A stretch of DNA of 5,651 nucleotides from an uncultured Porphyromonadaceae bacterium. Lineage in GTDB: Bacteria; Bacteroidota; Bacteroidia; Bacteroidales; Muribaculaceae. This document shows, piece after piece, positions 1 to 5,651 of this stretch. Each line of letters begins with the position of its first letter. Positions within the stretch are counted from its first letter, which is position 1. The notes under the pieces are model-generated. The model was not told where the DNA came from. It did not search any database and saw only the letters and a list, made by a program, of their open reading frames with translations. Where the stretch lies: positions 1-5,651 of the forward strand of contig CAMWQF010000202.1 of the NCBI GenBank assembly GCA_947176285.1, read 5' to 3'. A program made the translations under genes and the position numbers.

Positions 1-3000
1 TCAGATTTTGATGACTATGACGCAGTGCTGATGTATGGTCGTGGGCTTTATCTCGACTCCTTGCAATTGCAGTCACTTAATAAAGCTGCAGAAAAGGGCA
101 TTCCGATTTTTACCAATACCTTAAGAAATTTCAGTTTTGTAGTGAATCATAATCTGGATTCTGTCCAGTCGTCTATCCTTCAGGATTATTTTTCTAATCC
201 TTGTAGGGATAATTACCGCAATATGCTTCGCTTTATGAGAAGTATAGCCACGCCAAAACGTATTGGAGATAAGGATTATGATCTTCCGAAGGAGATGCCT
301 TCTGACATGTTCTATCATATAGAACCCGGCAAATATTTTAATAATCAGGAAGAACTGACTGATTATCTGAAAAAAGCAGGTGTATATATCAATGATGGGA
401 AGCGAATTGCTTTTGTTTCCGGAGTGAACTTCCCTGTAGAGAACAATCGCGCACATATTGATACGCTTGTCAGTCGTCTGACAAGGGCGGGTTACAACGT
501 ATATCCGTTGACTGCTACCGGTCGCCAACGCTCTAAGATGATAAAATCAGTCAAGCCGGATGCAATAGTATATCTTCCTATGGGTCGTTTGGGCAATGAC
601 TCCTTAATCAATTGGGCATACGATAATAAGATTCCACTATTTATGCCGTTCCCGCTTATTCAGGGCCGCGAAGAATGGCTTGATATAAACAATCCGATGA
701 GTGGAGGCACTCTTAATGCCAGGATAGTGGTGCCGGAAATTGATGGGGGAATGGCTCCGCTTTGCATATCCACTCAAAACCCAAACGAAGAGGGATACTT
801 GCTCTATACTCCCGAGCCGGAGAGAATCGATGCCTTTATACGTCAGTTTGACAGGTTCATGAAACTAAAAGAAAAGTCAAACATAGATAAAAAGATAGCC
901 ATAGGATATTTTAAATCCCCCGGTAAGGATGCTCTTCTAGCATCAGGCATGGAGGTGGTGCCATCCCTCTACAATTTTCTTAGACGTCTTCAATCTGAGG
1001 GTTATGATGTGACAGGACTTCCATCTTCAATCGAAGAATTTGGACGTCAGATCATGGAGAAAGGGAGTGTGATGGGGTCTTACGCACCTACGGCTCAAGA
1101 ATATTTTATGGATCACTCAAATCCGTTGTGGGTTAATGCATCCAAGTATGAAGGTTGGGCTAAGTCCACACTGCTCCCCGAGAGATATGCAGAAGTTGAG
1201 GAGCGTTATGGTAAAGCCCCGGGTAATCTTCTTGCTCGAGGCGACAGTATTGCGATTGCCGCTATAAGATATGGCAATATATTGTTGTTCCCACAACCTC
1301 GCCCTGCTTTGGGCTCCGATGACTTCAAACTGGTTCATGGAGTGGAAGTCCCTCCTCCGCATAGTTATCTCGCACCTTATCTTTATATGCAAAATGAATT
1401 TGACGCAGATGCCCTTATTCATTTTGGAACTCATGGAAATCTTGAATTCACTCCCGGCAAGAATGCCGGACTCTCACAGGCAGACTGGGCAGAAGTCCTT
1501 GTAGGAAACCGTCCGCATTTCTATTTTTATACCACCGGTAATGTCGGGGAGGCGATTATTGCAAAGCGTCGTAGCCACGCTGTAATTGTGACACACCTTA
1601 CCCCTCCATATGTGGAAAGTGGCATGCGTCAGAAGTATTCTGCACTGCTTGAGGAATTGCACGAAGGCATAGCACACCCGGAGAAAAATACTTCGTCCCT
1701 TAAAAATAAAATCATAAGTTTTGGATTTCATAAAGATTTAAATCTTGATTCAGTAAAAGGAGGAAAGTATACTGCTGAAGAATTGGAAAAAGTTGATTGT
1801 TTCGTAGAGGAACTTGCCAATGAAAAAATCACGGGTGCTTACTATGTGATGGGGCGTCCTTATTCCGATTCAGAAATGCAGTCCACAGTAATTGCAATAG
1901 CCGCTGATCCTTTGGCATATAGGCGTGCGAAGGCTGATTTCGAAAAAGGTAAAATATCCAAAGAAGAACTTCAAGACTTCAATATCATCACTCATCGCTA
2001 TCTCCCTAAAGCAAAAAAGGATATTTCCTCAGTTTTGGGTGGCTCCGGTTTTGTGTCTGAAGAATTGGCGTCTGCCATTGAATATAGAGATTTGCTAAGT
2101 CTATCAGCAGGTGCAGAACTTGATGCCATGGCAGAAGCGCTCAATGGCATTCCCGTAAGGCCTGCGCCGGGTGGAGACCCTGTGTTAAATCCCAATGTTC
2201 TCCCAATGGGGCGTAATATGTATAGCATCAATGCAGAAGCGACCCCGGGACCAAAGGCTTGGGATGATGGGGTTGCTCTTGCCGAGCAATCTTTGAAAAA
2301 TTATTACTCGCAGCATGGCGAATACCCTCAGAAAGTAAGTTATACTTTCTGGGCTGGGGAGTTCATATCATCACAAGGAGCCACTGTAGCTCAGGCTCTG
2401 CGTATGCTCGGTGTCGAACCGGTGCGTGATGAGCAGGGGCGTGTCATGGATCTGAAACTTACACCCAGTGCCGAACTTGGTCGCCCTCGAATTAACATAA
2501 TGGTTCAGGTTTCGGGACAACTTCGTGATATAGCGGGATCTCGCCTTAAGATGCTTACTGATGCGGTTGAACTTGCCGCCACAAGTAAAGACGATATTTA
2601 TCCCAATTTTGTGGCAGATGGATCATTGGCTCAGGAAAAGGAACTCATTGAAAAAGGAGCATCACCTCAAAGAGCCCGAGAATTGGCGAATATGAGGGTA
2701 TTTGGTCCTGTCAATTCAGGCTATAGCACCGGGATGCTTCGCTTCGCCGAAAGTTCCGGAGAATGGGATGATAGTCAGGAACTCGTAGATGGTTATCTTA
2801 ATAATATGTGTGCGATGTACGGTGATGACGAGCATTGGGGAGCAATGGACAAGGATCTCTTTCAGGCAGCCATTTCCAATACCGATTTGATTGTGCAACC
2901 GCGCCAAAGCAATACTTGGGGTGCGGTCTCTCTAGACCATGTGTATGAATTCACCGGGGCGCTTTCATTGGCTGCCTCTTCAATCAATGGCAAGGAGCCG

Positions 3001-3687
3001 GATGCAGTATTGGCTGATTACCGAAACTCTTATCTTCCTCGTTTGCAAAACACTAAGGAGGCAGTGGCAATAGAAGTAAGGTCAACGATATTGAATCCTG
3101 AATATATCAAACAGCGTATGAAGGGAGATGCCACCACCGCTCAGATGTTTGGAGAGATATTCCGCAATATCTTTGGATGGAGTGCCACGCGTCCAAGTGT
3201 ATTGTCGGAAGATATCTACGATGATCTTTATGATGTATATGTCAGGGATGTCAATGGACTTGGAATAGAGGAATACTTCGATAGTGTCAATCCGGCTGCA
3301 CTTCAGGAAATGACTGCCACTATGTTAGAGAGTGCCAGGAAAGGCTTTTGGAATGCTGATAAGAGTAAGATTGAAGCGACAGCCAGACTGCATGCAAAGA
3401 TTACAGACCTGCATGGCGCTCCATGCACTGAGTTTGTTTGCGCAAATGCTAAGCTTCAGGAATTCACGGCTTCTAAACTTGATCAATCGGCAGCCGACAA
3501 ATATATTGAAAATATTTCCAAAGCCACCGCCCAACGTGCCGATTCGAAAATATTGAAAGAGGAAAAACTTAATGTGCTCTCCGAGATATCCACCAGAACA
3601 TCAACAATCCTTGTAATTGGATCAATTTTGATATTGATGTTGCTATCAGTGGTAATATTGACAATCAAGAGAAGGAAAAGAGTATGA
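1..3687 (+). CDS. hmuS: CobN/ChlH-type tetrapyrrole chelatase-like protein, membrane anchored (HmuS type), 5' partial
   Basis: The frame is open from base 1, so the gene begins upstream. The GTG at 25 is an internal Val codon, not a start. 1228 residues are visible; the family usually runs to about 1,400 or more, so a few hundred residues, including any signal peptide, are missing. Seen, numbering from base 1: a CobN-like alpha/beta segment from about residue 134; a PPPHSYLAPYL block followed by HFGTHGNLEFTPGK at 1420-1461 (His474, His478, Glu482), the hallmark CobN/ChlH motif; and PAPGGDP...NVLPMGRNMY at 2161-2223. Further CobN-like blocks are FWAGEFISSQGATVAQAL (about 2347-2400) and a stretch beginning VFGPVNSGYSTGML near 2698. 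The C-terminus is a hydrophobic helix (residues about 1203-1222) followed by KRRKRV. By the positive-inside rule this puts the large domain in the periplasm. Soluble biosynthetic CobN has no such anchor. Relatives in hmu operons are linked to haem utilisation and are thought to remove iron from haem. The metal and substrate here are inferred from context; another metallotetrapyrrole (corrinoid, nickel) is possible. Confidence 0.88.
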   Translation, partial: SDFDDYDAVLMYGRGLYLDSLQLQSLNKAAEKGIPIFTNTLRNFSFVVNHNLDSVQSSILQDYFSNPCRDNYRNMLRFMRSIATPKRIGDKDYDLPKEMPSDMFYHIEPGKYFNNQEELTDYLKKAGVYINDGKRIAFVSGVNFPVENNRAHIDTLVSRLTRAGYNVYPLTATGRQRSKMIKSVKPDAIVYLPMGRLGNDSLINWAYDNKIPLFMPFPLIQGREEWLDINNPMSGGTLNARIVVPEIDGGMAPLCISTQNPNEEGYLLYTPEPERIDAFIRQFDRFMKLKEKSNIDKKIAIGYFKSPGKDALLASGMEVVPSLYNFLRRLQSEGYDVTGLPSSIEEFGRQIMEKGSVMGSYAPTAQEYFMDHSNPLWVNASKYEGWAKSTLLPERYAEVEERYGKAPGNLLARGDSIAIAAIRYGNILLFPQPRPALGSDDFKLVHGVEVPPPHSYLAPYLYMQNEFDADALIHFGTHGNLEFTPGKNAGLSQADWAEVLVGNRPHFYFYTTGNVGEAIIAKRRSHAVIVTHLTPPYVESGMRQKYSALLEELHEGIAHPEKNTSSLKNKIISFGFHKDLNLDSVKGGKYTAEELEKVDCFVEELANEKITGAYYVMGRPYSDSEMQSTVIAIAADPLAYRRAKADFEKGKISKEELQDFNIITHRYLPKAKKDISSVLGGSGFVSEELASAIEYRDLLSLSAGAELDAMAEALNGIPVRPAPGGDPVLNPNVLPMGRNMYSINAEATPGPKAWDDGVALAEQSLKNYYSQHGEYPQKVSYTFWAGEFISSQGATVAQALRMLGVEPVRDEQGRVMDLKLTPSAELGRPRINIMVQVSGQLRDIAGSRLKMLTDAVELAATSKDDIYPNFVADGSLAQEKELIEKGASPQRARELANMRVFGPVNSGYSTGMLRFAESSGEWDDSQELVDGYLNNMCAMYGDDEHWGAMDKDLFQAAISNTDLIVQPRQSNTWGAVSLDHVYEFTGALSLAASSINGKEPDAVLADYRNSYLPRLQNTKEAVAIEVRSTILNPEYIKQRMKGDATTAQMFGEIFRNIFGWSATRPSVLSEDIYDDLYDVYVRDVNGLGIEEYFDSVNPAALQEMTATMLESARKGFWNADKSKIEATARLHAKITDLHGAPCTEFVCANAKLQEFTASKLDQSAADKYIENISKATAQRADSKILKEEKLNVLSEISTRTSTILVIGSILILMLLSVVILTIKRRKRV

Positions 3688-3689
3688 TG
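3672..3689 (+). promoter_or_regulatory. SD-like site and ATGA stop/start overlap, hmuS-hmuT
   Basis: AAGGA at 3672-3676 lies 7 bases before the ATG at 3684, and that ATG overlaps the TGA of the preceding gene (3685-3687). A second in-frame ATG follows at 3687, so the start could be one codon later. The purine run also encodes the Arg/Lys tail of HmuS, so it may be a by-product of that tail. Bacteroidales seldom rely on Shine-Dalgarno pairing. The overlap suggests that ribosomes finishing hmuS re-initiate on hmuT. Confidence 0.5.
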
Positions 3690-4184
3690 ATATTATTGAT
3701 AATTCTGACTCTCGCAATTGTGCTCATCGACACAATGCGTCTCTCTCTTATGGGATGGAAAGAGGAGTTGTTGTGGATTGGCATTTGGATGGTCGCAGCA
3801 TATTTCTCCACATTGTGGCTAACAGGGCTTTCTTTTCAGGAGATTTATAAATATTCAAATACATCGGCTATATGCATATTAGGATTTGTAGAGATACTTA
3901 TCTTTATGTCGTATCTTCTATATGACGGCAAGGGAAAGGCCCTTTTGGCTTACTATCCCGGACTGATGATGCTTTTCCCGGTGATGGTATTATCTTATAT
4001 GATGATCCGAGTAGTCAGCGGGGTAAGTTTTATGGCTATAGGATTGATGAGTGCTGTCTTGACAGGGGTATTGCTGGCAAGTGCCGTCTTATTTCTACGT
4101 TGGCTTAAATGCGACAGATTGTGGCTGTATATTTCTTCTGTGGCAGGCTTAGTTATATATATTTTAATCTATGGAATATCATGA
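3684..4184 (+). CDS. hmuT: polytopic inner-membrane protein in the HmuT position
   Basis: This gene encodes 166 residues, almost all hydrophobic. I see about six membrane segments: roughly residues 3-20, 29-49, 60-80, 87-109, 112-138 and 146-164. Arg/Lys residues cluster in the first, third and fifth loops (R19/K26; K83/K85; R139/K142/R145), which suggests both termini face the periplasm. This is inference by eye. There is no signal peptide and no catalytic or nucleotide-binding motif. Possible functional spots are YYPGLMMLFP (90-99) and the charged first loop WKEE (25-28). The start ATG overlaps the hmuS stop, and the stop overlaps the hmuU start, so it is locked between the chelatase and the ExbB-like channel. 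The symbol rests on gene order, since the sequence alone did not identify a family. It could be a third motor subunit, a partner for the HmuS anchor helix, or a carrier for a dechelation product. Function is unknown. Confidence 0.75.
   Translation: MMILLIILTLAIVLIDTMRLSLMGWKEELLWIGIWMVAAYFSTLWLTGLSFQEIYKYSNTSAICILGFVEILIFMSYLLYDGKGKALLAYYPGLMMLFPVMVLSYMMIRVVSGVSFMAIGLMSAVLTGVLLASAVLFLRWLKCDRLWLYISSVAGLVIYILIYGIS
4181..4184 (+). promoter_or_regulatory. ATGA stop/start overlap, hmuT-hmuU
   Basis: The ATG of hmuU (4181-4183) and the TGA of hmuT (4182-4184) share bases. Upstream bases are AT-rich with no Shine-Dalgarno match, so initiation probably depends on termination-reinitiation. This decides the start: an earlier in-frame ATG at 4109 would add 24 residues and overlap hmuT by 76 bases. 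Confidence 0.7.
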
Positions 4185-4771
4185 ATACAATTTCTGACAT
4201 ACTGTTTGTAATTTCGAATGGTCTTCTCATTCCGGTGATATTTCTGCTGCTTTTTCTACTCATAAAATCCTTAATATTGATTGTTGGTTTTTATTCGGAA
4301 TGGCAGCGAAATAGAGAATTATCTTCACGGCTTCAATATCTTGTGAAGCATTTCGATTCTAATTCAATCCTTGAGATAGACATAGATAGAAGTAATGCTC
4401 AAAGGTCACCTGTGGTTAAATGTCTTTGGGACTTAGTGCTACACAAGGAAGATCGGGTTTACTGCGAGCATTCTTTAGCCGATTTTCAGGTTGACGTGCA
4501 GCAACAACTTTCAAAAAACCGGATTCTAATAAAGTTCGGTCCAATGCTCGGACTGATGGGGACTCTCATCCCAATGGGTCCTGCCCTTGTAGGTCTTGCT
4601 GCTGGCGATATAGCGTCAATGGCATACAATATGCAAGTGGCGTTTTCTACGACTGTAGTGGGAATGTTGGCGGCTGGAATTGGACTTGTTACTCTTCAGG
4701 TAAGGCAACGATTCTACGCACGTGCATTCAATGCACTTGAATTTATATTTCATAAACTTATTGATGAATGA
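4181..4771 (+). CDS. hmuU: ExbB/TolQ/MotA-family proton-channel subunit (HmuU type)
   Basis: This gene encodes 196 residues with the ExbB/TolQ layout. There is a first membrane helix (about 12-37) and a charged cytoplasmic region (about 38-117). A second helix follows (about 119-141) with GPMLGLMGTLIPMGPAL, the counterpart of the family's P-x-LGLxGT motif. After a short periplasmic turn comes a third helix (about 153-173) with AFSTTVVGMLAAGIGL, where Thr157/Thr158 sit where ExbB/TolQ carry their channel threonine. The tail is basic (VRQRFYAR). In known systems these proteins form a pentameric ring around an ExbD/TolR pair and convert proton flow into force on a third protein. The chosen start fits the 4-bp overlap with hmuT; the extended version from 4109 adds MRQIVAVYFFCG-type sequence out of keeping with the family. 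It is shorter than E. coli ExbB (244 residues) but complete in its core. That it drives the adjacent chelatase rather than a TonB protein is inferred from operon position. Confidence 0.88.
   Translation: MNTISDILFVISNGLLIPVIFLLLFLLIKSLILIVGFYSEWQRNRELSSRLQYLVKHFDSNSILEIDIDRSNAQRSPVVKCLWDLVLHKEDRVYCEHSLADFQVDVQQQLSKNRILIKFGPMLGLMGTLIPMGPALVGLAAGDIASMAYNMQVAFSTTVVGMLAAGIGLVTLQVRQRFYARAFNALEFIFHKLIDE
4768..4771 (+). promoter_or_regulatory. ATGA stop/start overlap, hmuU-hmuV
   Basis: The ATG of hmuV (4768-4770) overlaps the TGA of hmuU (4769-4771). The 20 bases before it hold no Shine-Dalgarno-like run. This is the third consecutive junction of the same type in the cluster. Confidence 0.7.
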
Positions 4772-5097
4772 AACAAAATCCAATACTGAGAGAAAATGAA
4801 GAGGAAGACAATCCTCTTGGGATGCTTACCAATCTCTTTGATGTAGCAATGGTTTTTGCAGTAGCTTTGATGGTGGCTTTGGTGACCCATTTCAACATGA
4901 GTGAGATATTCTCAAAAGAGGATTATACAATAGTAAAGAATCCCGGGACTGAGAATATGGAAATAATCACTAAGGAGGGCAACGAGATAAAGAGATACAC
5001 TCCGTCAGACAATGATCCTTCCTCCGGATCAAGAGGAAGGAAAGTAGGTACGGCTTATCAATTGGAGAATGGAGAAATAATATACATACCGGAATAA
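4768..5097 (+). CDS. hmuV: DUF2149-type single-pass protein, ExbD/TolR-like (HmuV type)
   Basis: This gene encodes 109 residues. A short acidic N-terminus (RENEEEDNP, 8-16) leads into one membrane helix (about 21-42) beginning NPLGMLTNLFDVAMVFAV. The NPL...NLFDV...FAVAL pattern is what I know of the DUF2149 family. A variable, charged region (44-80) and a Ser/Gly linker (84-90) follow, ending in the block GTAYQLENGEIIYIPE (94-109), also typical of DUF2149. The layout is that of ExbD/TolR: a small cytoplasmic tail, one helix with an acidic residue near its start (Asp25), and a periplasmic domain. In ExbD and TolR the equivalent helix aspartate is essential for proton use. Asp25 is therefore the likely proton-binding residue, an inference from position. 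The gene overlaps hmuU by 4 bp, matching an ExbB-ExbD pair. The periplasmic part is shorter than in ExbD (about 140 residues in all). The analogy is structural and I did not verify homology. Confidence 0.85.
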   Translation: MKQNPILRENEEEDNPLGMLTNLFDVAMVFAVALMVALVTHFNMSEIFSKEDYTIVKNPGTENMEIITKEGNEIKRYTPSDNDPSSGSRGRKVGTAYQLENGEIIYIPE

Positions 5098-5128
5098 GAG
5101 TACATCTCAAATTTATGAGATGGGCTCT
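5097..5128 (+). other. imperfect hairpin in the hmuV-lipoprotein spacer
   Basis: CATCTCA (5103-5109) and TGAGATG (5116-5122) form a perfect 7-bp stem around a 6-base loop. AGAG (5097-5100) and CTCT (5125-5128) can extend it by 4 bp, across a T-G wobble and one A-G mismatch. The stem starts at the last base of the hmuV stop codon. No T-run follows (the next bases are AAATCAAATC), so it does not look like a standard intrinsic terminator. It may be an mRNA-processing or stability element, a partial attenuator, or a palindromic protein site. Confidence 0.5.
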
Positions 5129-5142
5129 AAATCAAATCAACT

Positions 5143-5651
5143 ATGAAAAAATTTAGATATTTGCAGCTTTTGCTTATGCTCCCGCTTATGTTATCATGTG
5201 GAAGCCGACAGAATCAGACTGTATTGAATTCGGGAATAAGAAGTGAACGGGATTCAACTTCAATTATTGTTCCTCGTTATGCAAAAGGTTTTAATGTGAG
5301 TTATGGCGATGAGATTACGCTTCTTGACATCAATGACCCCGAGAATAAGGAGGCTGAGCAATTTCACTTTGCCCTCGTTGACAAGGAGTATAAAGGAGAG
5401 ATACCGGAAGGGTATACTCGTCTCAATATCCCGGTTGAGACTGCAATCTGTATGACCTCCCTGCAACTTTCCAACTTCCTGAAACTTGACATTCCGGAAA
5501 AAGTGGTGGGAATCACGAGCACCCGTCATCTGCATAATGAAAAGATGAATCAACAACTGAAGGATGGGAAAACGCATAAAATAGGGATAGAAGGAAATTT
5601 CGACAATGAGGTGATAATGGCGATAAATCCGGATGTGATTTTCATCTCGCC
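5143..5651 (+). CDS. BtuF/FecB-family ABC substrate-binding lipoprotein, 3' partial
   Basis: An ATG at 5143 opens a frame that runs to the window edge without a stop (169 full codons). Residues 1-19 are a lipoprotein signal: MKKFRY, a hydrophobic core, then LMLSC with Cys19 as the lipid-modified residue. After a Ser/Asn-rich linker, YAKGFNVSYGDEITLLDINDP (46-66) is the usual opening of Bacteroidales members of COG0614. IPVETAICMTSLQLSNFLKL (about 93-112) then KVVGIT is the first ligand-lobe segment, and GNFDNEVIMAINPDVIFIS (about 151-169) is the family's N-x-E-x-I-x-x-x-x-PD-V-hydrophobic motif. These proteins bind iron-siderophores, haem or cobalamin and pass them to a BtuC/D-type importer. 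The gene begins 45 bp after hmuV on the same strand, with an A-rich leader and no Shine-Dalgarno match, and could be cotranscribed with the hmu genes. FecCD-type permease and ATPase genes are expected downstream but lie outside. The sequence does not reveal the ligand. The second lobe is missing. Confidence 0.85.
   Translation, partial: MKKFRYLQLLLMLPLMLSCGSRQNQTVLNSGIRSERDSTSIIVPRYAKGFNVSYGDEITLLDINDPENKEAEQFHFALVDKEYKGEIPEGYTRLNIPVETAICMTSLQLSNFLKLDIPEKVVGITSTRHLHNEKMNQQLKDGKTHKIGIEGNFDNEVIMAINPDVIFIS

Noticed and set aside
121..528. 135-codon minus-strand reading frame
   Set aside because: It is antisense to conserved CobN coding sequence; the translation has no family features and no promoter or start context was seen.
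1271..1504. 77-codon + strand reading frame inside the chelatase gene
   Set aside because: It lies entirely within the most conserved CobN motif region, in another frame, with no independent start signal.
3332..3556. 74-codon + strand reading frame inside the 3' part of the chelatase gene
   Set aside because: It is out of frame with a well-supported gene and its product is low-complexity and unrecognisable.
1..3687. Cobaltochelatase of aerobic B12 biosynthesis
   Set aside because: The C-terminal membrane anchor, the ExbB/ExbD-like neighbours and the absence of CobS/CobT or other cob genes in the window argue for the HmuS type instead.
4109..4180. N-terminal extension of the ExbB-like gene by 24 residues
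   Set aside because: It would overlap hmuT by 76 bases, and the added residues are just hmuT coding sequence read in another frame. The ATG at 4181 gives the same 4-bp overlap seen at the other junctions and a normal ExbB N-terminus.
5097..5128. Rho-independent terminator
   Set aside because: The hairpin is not GC-rich and is followed by AAATCAAATC, with no T-run on the + strand.
5098..5142. Cobalamin riboswitch or separate promoter before the lipoprotein
   Set aside because: 45 bases is too short for a cobalamin riboswitch, and I found no TAnnTTTG-type Bacteroidales -7 element with a matching -33 element.
5115..5156. Alternative start for a small peptide at the ATG at 5115
   Set aside because: The frame stops after 13 codons, is out of frame with the lipoprotein and lies in the hairpin.
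5260..5577. 105-codon minus-strand reading frame
   Set aside because: It is antisense to the lipoprotein, which has a clear signal peptide, lipobox and COG0614 motifs on the + strand.

Overview
The window shows four complete or near-complete genes packed head to tail on the + strand, plus the first half of a fifth. The content, the order and the near absence of Shine-Dalgarno sequences point to a gut-type Bacteroidota (order Bacteroidales). Moderately AT-rich DNA, a Bacteroidales-style lipoprotein and the gene order fit this. A genus cannot be named from the sequence; Bacteroides, Muribaculaceae or a relative are all possible.

Layout: (1) 1-3687, the last 1228 residues of a giant CobN/ChlH-type metallotetrapyrrole chelatase-like protein that ends in a transmembrane anchor (HmuS type). 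Its N-terminus lies upstream of the window. (2) 3684-4184, a small polytopic membrane protein (HmuT position). (3) 4181-4771, an ExbB/TolQ/MotA-type proton-channel subunit (HmuU type). (4) 4768-5097, a DUF2149-type single-pass protein resembling ExbD/TolR in layout (HmuV type). (5) 5098-5142, a short spacer holding an imperfect hairpin. (6) 5143 to the window end, the start of a BtuF/FecB-family substrate-binding lipoprotein. It is cut by the window edge after 169 codons. No gene-free stretch exceeds 45 bp, and I see no RNA genes, mobile elements or CRISPR.

The first four genes match the S-T-U-V part of the hmuYRSTUV haem-utilisation operon known from Porphyromonas and Bacteroides. In that model an outer-membrane receptor system delivers haem, and the membrane-anchored CobN-like protein removes the metal from the tetrapyrrole (dechelation). 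The ExbB/ExbD-like pair would supply energy from the proton gradient, in place of the AAA+ partners (CobS/CobT, ChlI/ChlD) used by biosynthetic chelatases. The three internal junctions are all 4-bp ATGA overlaps, so the four proteins are probably translationally coupled and made in fixed proportion. The lipoprotein that follows would start an ABC importer (permease and ATPase expected downstream, not seen) for released iron, a siderophore or a corrinoid. Its ligand cannot be decided here.

This is best read as a known but thinly characterised system. The least understood points are what HmuT does, how the motor acts on the chelatase, and why an ABC binding protein is attached.
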